In this document: piece by piece, positions 1-8,486 of the stretch
Layout of the letters: every line of letters begins with the position of its first letter
Numbering within the stretch: the first letter of the stretch is position 1
DNA from: a virus
Strand: one strand, 5' to 3'
Length of the DNA stretch: 46,853 nucleotides
Virus record (IMG/VR): IMGVR_UViG_3300036780_000217
Span: 1 to 46,853 of that record
Notes under the pieces: generated by a model
What the model was told of the DNA's origin: nothing
Databases searched by the model: none
The model's input: only the letters and a program-made list of their open reading frames with translations
Program-made: the position numbers and the translations under genes

Positions 1-92
1 TGCGCGTTGAAAGCGCGGTCATCGCCGAGACCATCGAGCGAGGTGAGCGGAGTCCGCTTCACGGTGCGTCTTTTCGGTGTCTCTTTAGCCAC
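1..92 (-). CDS. hypothetical protein, N-terminal part only (runs off left edge)
   Basis: The minus strand is open from a GTG at 92 to the left edge, giving about 30 residues that start AKETPKRRTVKRT and are very basic at the N-terminus. Only a weak ribosome site is visible and I recognise no family. It could be the beginning of a flanking chromosomal gene. The open length is too short for codon statistics to help, so this is a tentative call. Confidence 0.28.
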   Translation of the reverse strand, partial: MAKETPKRRTVKRTPLTSLDGLGDDRAFNA

Positions 93-345
93 GATAAGCG
101 GCACTTACGCGCGTCCCCGCCAACTCCATTTTCGTCGCGGTAGCAGCAACGGACTAGTCAGTTGGTGATCAACGCGCATTTTGCATTACGCAATAAGGCG
201 GTTTCGCAGTACGTCAATGAGGTCTGCCGGTACTGATTCAGTTTGGATCGGGGGTCCGGCGGCGTTTGGTAAACCTAGCATAACATGCCGAAACTTAACC
301 GCTCCCGATCCGTAACCAGGGTAGGCCAGAAAGGGAGAAGCCTAG

Positions 346-450
346 ATGAGCTTGCCGACCGCCATAGTCGTCGCTACCGCCATAGTCTGCGTCACCGTTC
401 TGCTATGCGTACTCATCGCGATTTTCTGGGAAGCAAGGCACCGTCAGTAG
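346..450 (+). CDS. 34-residue single-pass membrane peptide
   Basis: A short gene starts at an ATG about 7 bases after the purine-rich GGGAGAAG ribosome site near 333-340. Residues 5-28 are almost continuously hydrophobic (Ile, Val, Leu, Ala, Cys), followed by a charged tail ending EARHRQ, as in a one-helix inner-membrane peptide. It ends 6 bases before the next membrane protein, so the two are probably co-transcribed. The function is unknown; it resembles KdpF-type peptides only in size and topology. Confidence 0.42.
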   Translation: MSLPTAIVVATAIVCVTVLLCVLIAIFWEARHRQ

Positions 451-456
451 GTTCTT

Positions 457-852
457 ATGAAGCGGACGAATGTCTTAACCATCGTGTCCCTGCTCTCGAT
501 CATACTCCTCTCATTTCACTTGACGGATGATATCGTCTATGGGACCGATAAGTCCCCGGCGTCAAACGTCGTGGTAATCGCTGTGCTCGTCATCTGGCTA
601 TACGGGACGCTGATGCTCGCCGAGCGGCGGTCAGGGTACGCGATCATACTCCTCGGATCCGTCGCGGGCATGGTAGTTTTCAGCGTCCACGTGAGCAGAG
701 CAGGAGGGCTGTCGGCCGGCATTGTCGCTCAGTCCAGCGGAGCGTTCTTCTTCGTTTGGACTCTGCTCGCGCTCGCCGTGACCTCCGTTTTTTCCGCTAT
801 CCTCTCGGCGCTCGGGTTATGGGATCTGCGACGTTCAAACGGGAACCTCTAA
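457..852 (+). CDS. small multi-pass membrane protein
   Basis: This 131-residue protein has about four hydrophobic segments, at roughly residues 5-22, 38-55, 61-80 and 94-121, with few charges between them, so an inner-membrane location is likely. No catalytic motif or named domain is visible. It lies directly after the 34-residue membrane peptide on the same strand. Its AT content is a little higher than that of the phage genes to the right. It is best treated as a host-side gene of unknown function. Confidence 0.6.
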   Translation: MKRTNVLTIVSLLSIILLSFHLTDDIVYGTDKSPASNVVVIAVLVIWLYGTLMLAERRSGYAIILLGSVAGMVVFSVHVSRAGGLSAGIVAQSSGAFFFVWTLLALAVTSVFSAILSALGLWDLRRSNGNL

Positions 853-1157
853 TTTCTGAGGGTTCAGTCGATCTCTAGCCAGCGATCGCAGCGACGGCGC
901 GCTGTGAGCTCTCGCTCCTGACGCGCCGGCGGTAGCCAAACTTAACAGCCGAATCGAGCCCCTTCAGCGCTTTGCCAAGGTCCAGCGATAGCATTCGCTC
1001 CTCGAGTGCTTTGTACGCCGGACGCAGCGCGTCGTGAGCTCGTCGCCTTGCTCGAACTCGAGGGGACCGCTGAACGGAACGCACACCAGGGCGCGCAGAG
1101 CCTTATTGGGCGCGACGGGAATCGGCCCGCGACCCCGGCATCCGTCTCGCTGAGTTT

Positions 1158-2207
1158 TTGGAACGATGGCTCTCGATGGTCGTCAAGCCGTCGATGCGCA
1201 CCACGACCTACCGCAGTTACAACATCGATTTCGAGAAGCACCTCAAGACGTGCCGGATCGCCAATACGGGCCTGCGCGATATCGACGAGGCGCAGATACA
1301 GCACCTTTTCGTCACCGAGAACAAAGCTGCGACGCGCACGCAGGCGCTAACATTGATCGTCCTGCGCCGCGCGCTCGATCGCGCCGTTCAATGGCAACTT
1401 ATCGATTCCAACCCGGCGAAAGGCGCGGCGATCCCGCGACAAGAGCGGCATCCGCTTTCTCCCGAGGAGGTTCAGCGCTTCCTAACATTCGCAAAGAACG
1501 ATCCGCTTTTTCACGCTTATTTTCTCGCGTTGAATACCGGGATGCGGCAGAGCGAGCTGCTTGCTCTACGCTGGGAAGATATCGTCAACGGTACGATCCG
1601 TGTGAATCGCGCGCTCGATCCGCACACGTTTAAGGCCCCAGAACCTAAAACACGCGCCGGCAAACATGCGATCGTCCTCGACGCCAGAGCGCTAGCCATG
1701 CTCGAGCCCCACAAAGGCGCGGCAAGCTGCGGCCGGCTATACCGGGCCGCTCGTCTTTGTCGATCGATACGGCGGCCACTTGCGGCCGTCGAACTTCAGA
1801 GGCGTAGCTTCAAACCGCTTCTAAAAAAGGCAGGGATTAGCGAGACGATACGCTTCCACGATCATCTCCGGCATACATCCGCAACGCTGATGCTCGCCGC
1901 TGGCGTGAATCTAAAGATCGCAAGCGAACGCCTTGGCCACGCCAACATCGCGATCACCGGCGACTTCTACCAGCGCGTGAGTACGGATATGCAGCGCGAC
2001 GTCGCGCGCAAGATGGGAAAACTCCTCACTTTTGACGACAAAAAAGTAATAAAAGGCGCTCAGGGTGCGCGTAAAAAGGCGTCAAGCGCGCCGATCGAGG
2101 TTTCAATGCGTGAATCAAAAGACAGCACGACCATTGGCTGGTCTTTGTCTTGGCATAGGGCCGCAATGCAAAGGGTCAATCCAGGCTCCTACGAGTTTGA
2201 GGAGTAG
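1158..2207 (+). pseudogene. tyrosine recombinase/integrase, decayed
   Basis: The reading frame carries phage-integrase landmarks: a SAM-like core-binding region (residues about 1-90), the box I arginine in NTGMRQSELLALRW, the HLRHTSATLML segment with the second arginine, LGHANIAIT, and the tyrosine nucleophile in GDFYQRV. Several defects suggest it is dead. The start is only a TTG inside a longer broken frame (GIRLAEFLERW continues upstream). Between about 1709 and 1800 the family-like sequence (TGPLVFVDRYGGHLRPSNF) is in another frame, so two compensating indels are present. An extra histidine codon splits the conserved HDLRH as HDHLRH. It once mediated site-specific integration of a neighbouring element. 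Confidence 0.75.
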
Positions 2208-2706
2208 CGCTCGGCGCAGGAGTCGGCGGATAGTAGAGGCCCGGCGCAACGGGCGCAGTGCGATCGCCGTCTTTCTACACTCGGCCGTCGGCATAGCGGA
2301 CGTATTGAACGCGGCAGATGACGTTGACGGGGCTCGAGGCTGTTATTCTCCTGGCCGACTGCTCCAACCGTGCCAGCGAGGTTCCTACGGGCTAGTATCG
2401 GCACGCCGGGCGCGAAGGTCCCGAGCCAATCAAGGCCCATCGATTGCGTGATCGCGCTGAACGTGTCCTGGACGTCAAAGACGAACCGCACTGCGTTGAC
2501 GGGCTGCGGGCTGATGTTCGTGAAGTCGACCGCGGCGGCGATGTAGAGACGGCTATCGCTAAGCGCAGCGCGGCACGAATCGACCCGAACCGGCGAAGCC
2601 CCCGAGGTCACCACTTCCGTGCGCAGCGTCGTCTCCGCAAGCGATCCGGCCGGCACCATAGCGCCAGCAAAACGATAACCGCGGCGAGGGTAAGCCCGTT
2701 CCGCAT
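2176..2706 (-). pseudogene. secreted protein of unknown function, broken by frameshifts and a stop
   Basis: A good start with ribosome site CCAGGAG begins at 2706 and encodes the signal peptide MRNGLTLAAVIVLLALW. The frame then changes near 2640-2660 to PAGSLAETTLRTEVVTSG and a conserved-looking body (CRAALSDSRLYIAAAVDF, then NAVRFVFDVQDTF). It changes again near 2330-2350 to VICRVQYVRYADGRV, where an in-frame TAG at 2275-2277 replaces an expected Trp. At least three lesions therefore separate what looks like one ancestral gene. I associate the pattern with secreted proteins common in Eremiobacterota-like genomes, from memory only. Confidence 0.6.
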
Positions 2707-2835
2707 CTCCTGGTTCCTTTACCCAGGGGGCAGGCGGCTCCTGGTTTGCCGACGCCCAAATCTCGGGTTGACGCGACAGCCGGGAAACTTGCTTAATTGG
2801 GGCGGTCGCGGCCACACCCCCTAAGCCGTAAGGTG

Positions 2836-3384
2836 CTATTTTAGTACCGTTATTTTAACTTCATTCGATCGCGCAGCTGCTGTGAACTGTGCCGCATTTT
2901 TGCCAAAGGCCCCGATCTCGATGGAGGCAGTGATTCTATAGGTACCGGGCCCAATGTCGTAGTTCCAGTGCTTGATGTCCACCCAATCGCCCGTCGCGCC
3001 ATTGGTTTCTGCATCGCTGTATTCCATAACAAAAGGCTTGCCGGGCTCTAGCTCAGTGGGATCCATAGAACTCTCAAATCCGTACTGCGGGCCGTGAGGC
3101 GCCGTCGTAGGCACAGTATTTCCGGCAGCGTTCACGACCGTGAGCTTACTTACCGCGTAGGGCGGCGGAGCATTTGCATAAATAATCGCTTGAGAGGTTC
3201 GATTGATCAGTATTAGCCTGAGCTCGATCGGCTCTCCCACGCGGTAAACAGGCTTATCCGATTCAAGCCGCACGGCTATTGCATTGGGACGGACGGGAAA
3301 GTTCAATTCCTTGACTTGCGCTGCCGCCGCGACCGGCAGCAACAGCGCGCTGGCTATTAAACTACAAACCAGGCGACGTAACAT
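2836..3384 (-). CDS. secreted protein with Ig-like beta fold
   Basis: This 182-residue protein begins with a clear Sec signal peptide (MLRRLVCSLIASALLLPVAAAA, cleavage after about residue 22) behind ribosome site CTGGAGC. The mature part (residues 34-180) alternates short beta-like stretches, with phrases such as YRVGEPIELRLILINRT and GPGTYRITASIEI. These are typical of BsuPI/Ig-like domains that describe loads on extracytoplasmic proteins. The substrate is unknown. It lies outside the presumed prophage and is probably a chromosomal gene, intact unlike its neighbour at 2176-2706. Confidence 0.6.
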   Translation of the reverse strand: MLRRLVCSLIASALLLPVAAAAQVKELNFPVRPNAIAVRLESDKPVYRVGEPIELRLILINRTSQAIIYANAPPPYAVSKLTVVNAAGNTVPTTAPHGPQYGFESSMDPTELEPGKPFVMEYSDAETNGATGDWVDIKHWNYDIGPGTYRITASIEIGAFGKNAAQFTAAARSNEVKITVLK

Positions 3385-3526
3385 GTCTTTGCTCCAGCTT
3401 CAGGGAGGCTTCACAGATATTTGCTTCGGCAACCTGGGCGGACGTAAGACTCGCCGCTTGCCATGACCATAATGACGCCCATTAGCCTGACTCTGGGATC
3501 AACGCAAACGTTTGAGCCCCCAAAAA

Positions 3527-3799
3527 TCAATACACACCGTGGTAAAACCGATATGAGCCCGGACCCTTCACCTTGAAAGACTCGGCGTTGTAAGTAAGCG
3601 TGACCACGGGATGTTTTTCTGGAAACCATGCGACCCACGTATAGTCATCGGTCCACTTTGCGTTGCCTCCCGCAACGACTTGCTCACTTGAGGGTGCCGC
3701 TGTTGGACGGAGGTATCCGATTGCATGTGGTGGGCAGTATCTGGGATCGAAAGGCTCATGGGTGATTAGCGAACCCACGAATGCCGGTGCGTAGACCAT
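3527..3799 (-). CDS. hypothetical protein
   Basis: This 90-residue frame starts at ATG 3799 behind a weak GGAAGT site. It is rich in aromatic residues and proline (DDYTWVAWF, GPGSYRFYHGVY). No signal peptide, membrane helix or known motif is visible. The gaps on both sides exceed 100 bases, so it is probably transcribed alone. It may be a remnant of a larger gene. Confidence 0.4.
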   Translation of the reverse strand: MVYAPAFVGSLITHEPFDPRYCPPHAIGYLRPTAAPSSEQVVAGGNAKWTDDYTWVAWFPEKHPVVTLTYNAESFKVKGPGSYRFYHGVY

Positions 3800-3842
3800 A
3801 CTTCCATGCTAGCGCTTTGTCCCCAAGCGCTCAACCCTTTAT

Positions 3843-4160
3843 GGTCCCGGCCTTTCGAAGAAGATTGACGCGCCAGTTCGCTTCCACGATCTGCGCCAGC
3901 AAAGCGCTACACTGATGCTCGAAGCCCGGCGTAAACCTCAAGATGGCAGGCGAGCGTCTCAGAACGCCTCGATCGCAATTACCGCCGACACGTATTCACA
4001 CGTCTCGCCGACTATGCAGCGTGATGCGGCTAGCCGCGTTCAAGCCATCCTAGTTCCCAAAGTGAGCCAGACAAAAAGGAGTCCCCCACAAGAAACGCTG
4101 ATTTTGCGGGGGCATTTTGGAGTGGCTCCCGGTGTTGGACTCGAACCAACGACCCGCTGA
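3843..4160 (+). pseudogene. C-terminal remnant of a tyrosine integrase
   Basis: The frame holds the end of an integrase: PVRFHDLRQQSATLMLEA (box II arginine kept, the usual His changed to Gln), then ITADTYSHVSPTMQRDAA with the tyrosine nucleophile. Between them the sequence is frameshifted. The bases after LMLEA read GVNLKMAGERL in a neighbouring frame, so at least two compensating indels occurred. The N-terminal two thirds are missing. The apparent last residues (GVGLEPTTR) are only the antisense of the tRNA fragment. An integrase remnant beside a tRNA 3' end marks an old integration event distinct from the integrase at 1158-2207. Confidence 0.7.
4083..4112 (-). terminator. terminator-like hairpin downstream of the tRNA-Asn 3' end
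   Basis: On the minus strand CCCCC and GGGGG arms, extended by GCAAA/TTGT pairing with one mismatch, are followed within five bases by a run of T (4073-4077). It starts 11 bases past the tRNA CCA end, where a tRNA transcript would be expected to stop. Confidence 0.45.
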
Positions 4161-4167
4161 TTAACAG
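4123..4167 (-). tRNA. 3' half of tRNA-Asn(GTT), probable left attachment site (partial)
   Basis: On the minus strand the piece reads, in order: anticodon loop CTGTTAA (anticodon GTT), 3' anticodon stem TCAGC, variable loop GGGTC, T arm GTTGG-TTCGAGT-CCAAC, acceptor strand ACCGGGA, discriminator G and an encoded CCA. Everything 5' of the anticodon loop is missing. The preceding bases (GGGTT) do not pair with TCAGC, and no TCCCGGT acceptor partner occurs upstream. A break exactly at the anticodon loop is the classic crossover of tyrosine integrases, so this is probably the att core at the left end of the phage region. The complete tRNA should lie at the other junction, outside the window. Confidence 0.8.
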
Positions 4168-4280
4168 AACCCGAAAGCCCCGCACGGCAGGGAAACCCGC
4201 AACAAATCTGCGCCTCTGAGAAGGCATTCCGCTTGCTGCGCAAGCCGTTTGGGCGTCAGCTATGGGCGTCGGCTCGGCGT

Positions 4281-4318
4281 AAAATATAAAAAAAGGGGCC
4301 GGCCCGTAGGCCGACCCC
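4281..4318 (-). terminator. intrinsic terminator, end of the phage transcript
   Basis: The minus-strand hairpin GGGGTCGGCC-TACG-GGCCGGCCCC (ten positions, one mismatch, four-base loop) is followed by TTTTTTTATATTTT. It is the second of two strong terminators and sits directly after the small gene at 4326-4511. Confidence 0.85.
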
Positions 4319-4325
4319 TCCTTCG

Positions 4326-4511
4326 TTATTTTGGAACGACGCCTTTGCGTCCGCGCGTTGGTAAAGGCTTCAGCCGCGTGCGCTCGAGCTGATCGACCGG
4401 CGTTGGGCGCCGAAGGTCGAGCTTCTCTCGTTCTTCGAACGGGCGCGCGAGCGCCTCGGCAATGCGATCGTCTGGATCGTCGTACAACAGCGGACTCCCA
4501 TAGATTGACAC
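4326..4511 (-). CDS. small hypothetical protein between two terminators
   Basis: From a GTG at 4511 the frame encodes 61 polar, arginine-rich residues (DDPDDRIAEALARPFEEREK) with no hydrophobic segment. An upstream GTG at 4547 would add codons lying inside the preceding terminator, so I prefer the internal start. Both flanks are strong minus-strand terminators (4530-4566 and 4281-4318). A 9-bp inverted repeat (4501-4530) covers the start region, so expression would need read-through or its own promoter. This layout resembles a moron. The function is unknown. Confidence 0.45.
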   Translation of the reverse strand: MSIYGSPLLYDDPDDRIAEALARPFEEREKLDLRRPTPVDQLERTRLKPLPTRGRKGVVPK

Positions 4512-4530
4512 GCGTACGGCGGTCAATCTA
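4501..4530. repeat. 9-bp inverted repeat over the start of the small gene
   Basis: TAGATTGAC at 4501-4509 is the exact reverse complement of GTCAATCTA at 4522-4530, with a 12-base spacer. It is AT-rich in a GC-rich setting, lies against the T-run of the terminator at 4530-4566, and includes the GTG start of the 61-residue gene. It could be an operator or an RNA hairpin that hides the start. Confidence 0.6.
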
Positions 4531-4566
4531 AAAAAAAAGGCCCGCACCCCCTGAAGGGTACGGGCC
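4530..4566 (-). terminator. intrinsic terminator after the lysis/tail operon
   Basis: On the minus strand GGCCCG-TACCC-TTCAG-GGGGTG-CGGGCC forms a long GC-rich stem directly followed by nine T (4530-4538). It ends the operon whose last gene stops at 4599. Confidence 0.9.
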
Positions 4567-4598
4567 TACGTTTATCGTCGGACTCCGATCGCGGCCCC

Positions 4599-4898
4599 TT
4601 ACGAGCCGGAGATCTTGCTCGCGATGCTCTTGAGCAATGCGGCGAGCTCGTCGATCCCCTTACCCTCGAGCGTGGGCAGTTCCGGCTCGTACTCGCTGAC
4701 GTATCCCGCCAGCGCGTTGTCGAGCAGACCGCCCAGACCGAAAGGCAGCTTATCGAAGACGCCCTCGGCGATCTTCACGGCGCCGTTGACGACGTTGAGG
4801 ATCACCGGGCCGGTCGCGGCCTCGATCGCGGGTTTGTACTGTTCGAGAAGCGACGCGCCTTCGGTGAGGAGCTCGGCCTCGACTTGTTTGATATTCAC
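4599..4898 (-). CDS. hypothetical phage protein, helical with glycine-rich hydrophobic centre
   Basis: This 99-residue protein starts at GTG 4898 behind GGGAG. Residues 1-40 look like a helix (EAELLTEGASLLEQYKPAIE), residues 45-70 are hydrophobic and glycine-rich (VFDKLPFGLGGLLDNALAGY), and the C-terminus is another helix. No signal peptide is visible. It follows the holin candidate and is the last gene before the terminator, a place often used by lysis-accessory or tail-accessory genes. I do not recognise the family. Confidence 0.6.
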   Translation of the reverse strand: MNIKQVEAELLTEGASLLEQYKPAIEAATGPVILNVVNGAVKIAEGVFDKLPFGLGGLLDNALAGYVSEYEPELPTLEGKGIDELAALLKSIASKISGS

Positions 4899-4961
4899 TT
4901 ACGTCTCCCGGGATTGCGCACGATGCCGGCGCGCGCGGCTTCCGGCCTCTCAGCCGAAACT

Positions 4962-5129
4962 TTATTCAGGGCAGAAGAAACCGCACACGAATACGCAGAT
5001 GGCCGTGAGGGCGAGCTGCACATCGTAGGGCAATGTCACGTGGATGAATGGGTGCAACGCCCAGCGGATCGCGACCGAGATCGCACCGCCGAGTGTCGAC
5101 GCTTTGACCTTGGGGTGGATCCTCAGCAT
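4962..5129 (-). CDS. putative holin, 55 residues
   Basis: The ATG at 5129 lies two bases after the stop of the lipoprotein gene. The peptide has a short basic N-terminus (LRIHPKVKAST), a first hydrophobic segment (GGAISVAIRWALHPF), a polar turn (HVTLPYD) and a second segment (VQLALTAICVFVCGFF) ending CPE. Size, two-helix topology and the V-K-A-S-T-L-G-G opening resemble small class II holins, which make holes in the inner membrane so that endolysin can reach the wall. The amidase at 8759-9286 would be its partner. A non-holin membrane peptide is the main alternative. Confidence 0.6.
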   Translation of the reverse strand: MLRIHPKVKASTLGGAISVAIRWALHPFIHVTLPYDVQLALTAICVFVCGFFCPE

Positions 5130-5131
5130 CG

Positions 5132-5620
5132 CTACGGCGACGGTGACGGCGTGTTGTACATATAGGTGAAGGTCGCCGCATACGGGCCGGTCCGCTGAAG
5201 GCTGCAGGCCGTGCGCGCCCCAGCCCCCGTGGCCATCCCAAACGCGTAGCCCTTTGCCGTATTTATCCGAACCTGCATCTGGCACGAGAACTGCGGATAG
5301 AGCGGCTCATAGATAATCGAGAGCTGATGCCCCGACATCAAGCACGGACGCGGATCGCCACTGATGGTCGTTTGATGCTTCACTGACGCGGCTAGCCCGA
5401 GCTGCGCCACGTACGGCTGCATCGGCGCCGCTTTCCCGGAGCCGCAGCCCGTTTGTACGACGACGTCGACGCCCCGCAGCTTGTAGTTGTCAACGACCGT
5501 AACGACGAGCGGGGTGGGAGCCGAAGTGGGTGCCGGGGTCACCGCGGCGCGCGCCGCGTTCCCTGCGGGCGAGTTGCATGCAACCAACGCGCACAACAAA
5601 AAAAGCGCCAAGTGCTTCAT
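5132..5620 (-). CDS. putative lipoprotein, cysteine-containing beta-rich domain
   Basis: The gene starts at ATG 5620 behind a strong AGGAGG site. The N-terminus MKHLALFLLCALVAC is a lipoprotein signal with lipobox LVAC, followed by a Pro/Thr/Ala linker (VTPAPTSAPTP). The mature domain (about residues 40-155) has four cysteines (at QTGCGSG, RPCLMSG, FSCQMQV and RTACSLQ), which could form two disulfides outside the cytoplasm. No family is recognised. Within a prophage, a lipoprotein expressed by the host could alter the surface (superinfection exclusion or conversion), but this is inference. Confidence 0.6.
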   Translation of the reverse strand: MKHLALFLLCALVACNSPAGNAARAAVTPAPTSAPTPLVVTVVDNYKLRGVDVVVQTGCGSGKAAPMQPYVAQLGLAASVKHQTTISGDPRPCLMSGHQLSIIYEPLYPQFSCQMQVRINTAKGYAFGMATGAGARTACSLQRTGPYAATFTYMYNTPSPSP

Positions 5621-5649
5621 GACGCGAGCCCTCCTAAGGCGGGTGGGGG

Positions 5650-6624
5650 TTACTGCTGGATGCGGACGGTTAGATTGTCGAGCAGCATCTGGACTTCGGT
5701 CATCAGCGAGCCGCCTTCGTTGGCCAGACTCCAGCGCCAGACGTACGGGCCAGCGTTCCAGAACGGCGGACCCTGCGGTGAATCGAAATACGTCGGGCCA
5801 TTGCACGACGCGACGAGCTGGTGATTGCGATATAGGTTGACGAAGCCGTTCGAAGTTTCCGAGACGAGAACTTGGATGTCGAAGTGATCCTTCTCGCCCG
5901 GCGTGTACGGCGCGGTCCAGAACGGATTGCTCAGACTGTGCGACGCGCCGCATCCCGACATCACCCACTCTTGCGGCTGACCGGTGCTGCTATTTGGTGG
6001 CGTGTTGCCGAAGCCGAGCTGCGTGTAGGGCGTGCCGGTTTGGCCGAGCCCGTGAATCTGCCAGAAGATGCGCTGCGCGTCGCCCTTGTCGTCGCCCATG
6101 CCGGGTGGCTGACCTTGCAGGCCGTAGTCTCCGTAGTCAAACGAGAACCAGTAGGTAGCACCGTCAGTTAACGGAAACGTCGAGCCGCCCGGCGTGAGCG
6201 GCAGCATCTGCTGGCGCATGTACGTCTGGCCGTGTTGCTTGAAGTCGAACGAGAACTGTGTGCCGTTTACAATGGGGCAGCACTCCTCACCGTCGGTCGC
6301 ATTCGTCCAGTTGTCGAGTCCCGGCGTTCCGGTTTGCCACACGATCTTGCCCGGCGGCGCAGTCGGTGACGACGTTGGCGATGCAGTCGGGACCGGCGAC
6401 GGTGTTTCAGTCGGCGCGATCGTCGGCGTTGCCGTCGGCAGCGGCGTTGGCGTCGGTGCCGGCGTCGGTGAAGGCGAGGGTGACGGGCACACGTTGATGA
6501 CGTGCTTGTGAATGCACAGCGTCGAGTACCCGGGCACCATCGACGGCAAGGAGCGCCAGCCAGGCCCTGCTGCGAGCAGCGCTACCGCCGCGAAGCTACT
6601 GAGCAGCCGGAATCGAGAAGTCAA
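5650..6624 (-). CDS. secreted polysaccharide lyase/lectin-like protein with Pro-Thr linker
   Basis: The start is a TTG at 6624 behind GCGGGG, overlapping the tailspike gene by 29 bases. The N-terminus is a signal peptide ([19 protein letters not shown]). Residues about 46-92 are a Pro/Ser/Thr repeat linker. The 230-residue C-terminal domain ([60 protein letters not shown]) matches the pattern of concanavalin-A-like jelly rolls, as in heparinase-I-type polysaccharide lyases. It may bind or cut surface polysaccharide, either as a virion depolymerase or as an exported lysogeny product. Enzyme activity is not proven by the motifs seen. Confidence 0.6.
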   Translation of the reverse strand: MTSRFRLLSSFAAVALLAAGPGWRSLPSMVPGYSTLCIHKHVINVCPSPSPSPTPAPTPTPLPTATPTIAPTETPSPVPTASPTSSPTAPPGKIVWQTGTPGLDNWTNATDGEECCPIVNGTQFSFDFKQHGQTYMRQQMLPLTPGGSTFPLTDGATYWFSFDYGDYGLQGQPPGMGDDKGDAQRIFWQIHGLGQTGTPYTQLGFGNTPPNSSTGQPQEWVMSGCGASHSLSNPFWTAPYTPGEKDHFDIQVLVSETSNGFVNLYRNHQLVASCNGPTYFDSPQGPPFWNAGPYVWRWSLANEGGSLMTEVQMLLDNLTVRIQQ

Positions 6625-8476
6625 CGGATACCCCGCTTTCGTTGGTGCCCCAGTTCATCTGCGGTGCGTACTTTGCAGCGTACTGCGCGCCGATGGTTTG
6701 AAATAAAAGAGCATTGCCAAGCGCGCCGGTCTGATACGCGGAGTTGTTCCAGCCGATCATCCCCGGCATATCCGGGAGGATCGTCGTCGGCGTCGACGAC
6801 AGCATCGTATAGAGCCCAAAGACGAGGCTGTTGGCCGTTACGCTGATTTGGGTGTTCTGCCAGTTGAGCGTCGCGCTTTGCGTCGTACAGTTGAAGTTCG
6901 TCGGCGTGCCGGCGTTGGCAAGCTCTGACACAAAAAGCGCGTACGCCGTGGCATTGGCCTGCGAAAAGGCGAACTGATCTGACGCGTTGCCGGTCGCCGT
7001 TCGGTAGTAGACCTGGATCTGCCCGAACGACGAGAGGCCGCACGCCGTTCCCAGCAGCGTGTACCCGGTCGGCGTAGTAACAGCCGACGATTGCAAGTCG
7101 GTGACGATCGCCAGGATGAGATTGCCGGCGGTCGCCGAGTTCGGCAGAGAGGCAGTGTGCGACACCGTTGCGCCCTGGAAGGGCTGTGTCTGCAGAACCT
7201 GCGGCGCGCGGATGCCGGTGAGCGAAGCCCCCGAGACGGCGCCGAGGCCAAAGTTGTTATAGCAAACGCACGACGTGGAGTCCAGAGCCGTCGTAACGGG
7301 ATTCAACTGGAAGTTGTTCCCCGCCACCGTCACCTGCGTCAGCCCGCTGCTGACGTTCGCTACCGTCGATGCGACACCCCAGCCCGTTCCGTACTCATAG
7401 CCGCCGGTCAACGAGATCGCGGAGGCGGGGAACGAGGCATTGTCGGTGATCTGAAAACTTTGATTCGAACCCGTGTTGACGTCTTTGAAGATCGGGTTCG
7501 CGATGATCGTGTCGGAGCCGCAGACCTTCAACGCCGTCACCTGGGCGGTCGTGTTCTCCTCGATGATCCACATGTTGTTGATGAACTGCACGTCGGGCTG
7601 CTGGCAGTTCACCGGCGAAGAAATCGTCGAAGCCGTCGACGAACAGCACGCCCACGCCCAGCGCACGTTTAGAAAGCGATCAAGGTTCGCATACGAGTGG
7701 CCCGCATCGGTCGCACCGCCCGGCCCTCCGGCGAGCACGATCGAGATGTTGTTGGCGAACGTCTGCGAGTCGAACTTTAGTATGCCTTTTTGCTGATACT
7801 CGCTATTCCAGCCGATACCGCAGAAACCGACCCCTGCCGGAACTTCTACGTCACCGTTGACGATCGGGTCGACCGCCGCAGAGGGAAAGTCGATGCAGAC
7901 CTTCCCTCCCGTACCTAAAGCCGTGTTGTCCGCCGCGGCGATCGCCGCGTTGAGGGTCGTAAGATTATTCGCTGATGCGCCGGCGACCCACGGCCCGTAC
8001 GCCATCAGCGGTGTATGCGTGTAGGGCGGCGTCGAAAGCAGTGAGTTGATGACGGTGTTTTGCGCAACCTGCGACGAGCATCTGATGTTGGCCGTTGACG
8101 TCTGACTCGCCCACGATGAGTCCGGAGCAATCTCGACATATCCCGTCACTGCCGGAGTGATGATATACGTCTGGTTCGCCGTTGGCGTGAACGGCTGGGC
8201 CTGCGTGACGCCAGCGAGTGTTTGAATCACGAGCGGCGTCGTCATTTGCGACGGATCGTTACCCGCCCACGCATCAACCGGGCCCGGCGTTCCGGTCACG
8301 TAGAATGTCGCCGTCCCTTGCGTGCTCAGATTCGAGCACGCCGCCGGCACGCTGTTCGGCGCCGTAAAGGTTCCGACACCGGTCAGAATCGGGGCGTCGG
8401 CGGAGGCGCGCCCGTTGGCGAGCCCCGCGATCGCAAGCACGGCGAGCAGCGAGCCTCGCCAGGAGAACATTTGCAT
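6596..8476 (-). CDS. tailspike-like protein with beta-helix region and N-terminal signal peptide
   Basis: The start is ATG 8476 after an AGGGGG site. The 626-residue product opens with a signal peptide ([20 protein letters not shown], cut near ASA). Residues about 160-400 show a pectate-lyase-superfamily entry ([19 protein letters not shown], then [12 protein letters not shown]) and repeating short strands, as in right-handed beta-helix tailspikes. Residues about 420-626 form a domain with [17 protein letters not shown], common at the end of secreted or fibre proteins. It sits between lysis genes and the lyase-like gene, so receptor binding or capsule degradation is likely. The signal peptide is unusual for a virion protein. 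Confidence 0.6.
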   Translation of the reverse strand: MQMFSWRGSLLAVLAIAGLANGRASADAPILTGVGTFTAPNSVPAACSNLSTQGTATFYVTGTPGPVDAWAGNDPSQMTTPLVIQTLAGVTQAQPFTPTANQTYIITPAVTGYVEIAPDSSWASQTSTANIRCSSQVAQNTVINSLLSTPPYTHTPLMAYGPWVAGASANNLTTLNAAIAAADNTALGTGGKVCIDFPSAAVDPIVNGDVEVPAGVGFCGIGWNSEYQQKGILKFDSQTFANNISIVLAGGPGGATDAGHSYANLDRFLNVRWAWACCSSTASTISSPVNCQQPDVQFINNMWIIEENTTAQVTALKVCGSDTIIANPIFKDVNTGSNQSFQITDNASFPASAISLTGGYEYGTGWGVASTVANVSSGLTQVTVAGNNFQLNPVTTALDSTSCVCYNNFGLGAVSGASLTGIRAPQVLQTQPFQGATVSHTASLPNSATAGNLILAIVTDLQSSAVTTPTGYTLLGTACGLSSFGQIQVYYRTATGNASDQFAFSQANATAYALFVSELANAGTPTNFNCTTQSATLNWQNTQISVTANSLVFGLYTMLSSTPTTILPDMPGMIGWNNSAYQTGALGNALLFQTIGAQYAAKYAPQMNWGTNESGVSVDFSIPAAQ

Positions 8477-8486
8477 AAAGGGCCCC

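Noticed and set aside
875-1084. Minus-strand frame of 69 residues with KALEERMLSLDLGKALKGLD
   Set aside because: Very basic first part, no good start or ribosome site, and overlap with the broken N-terminal region of the integrase. It may be a fragment but cannot be supported.
4040-4243. Minus-strand frame containing NQRVVGSSPTPGA
   Set aside because: This phrase is the usual false translation of a tRNA 3' half; the DNA is the tRNA-Asn fragment at 4123-4167.
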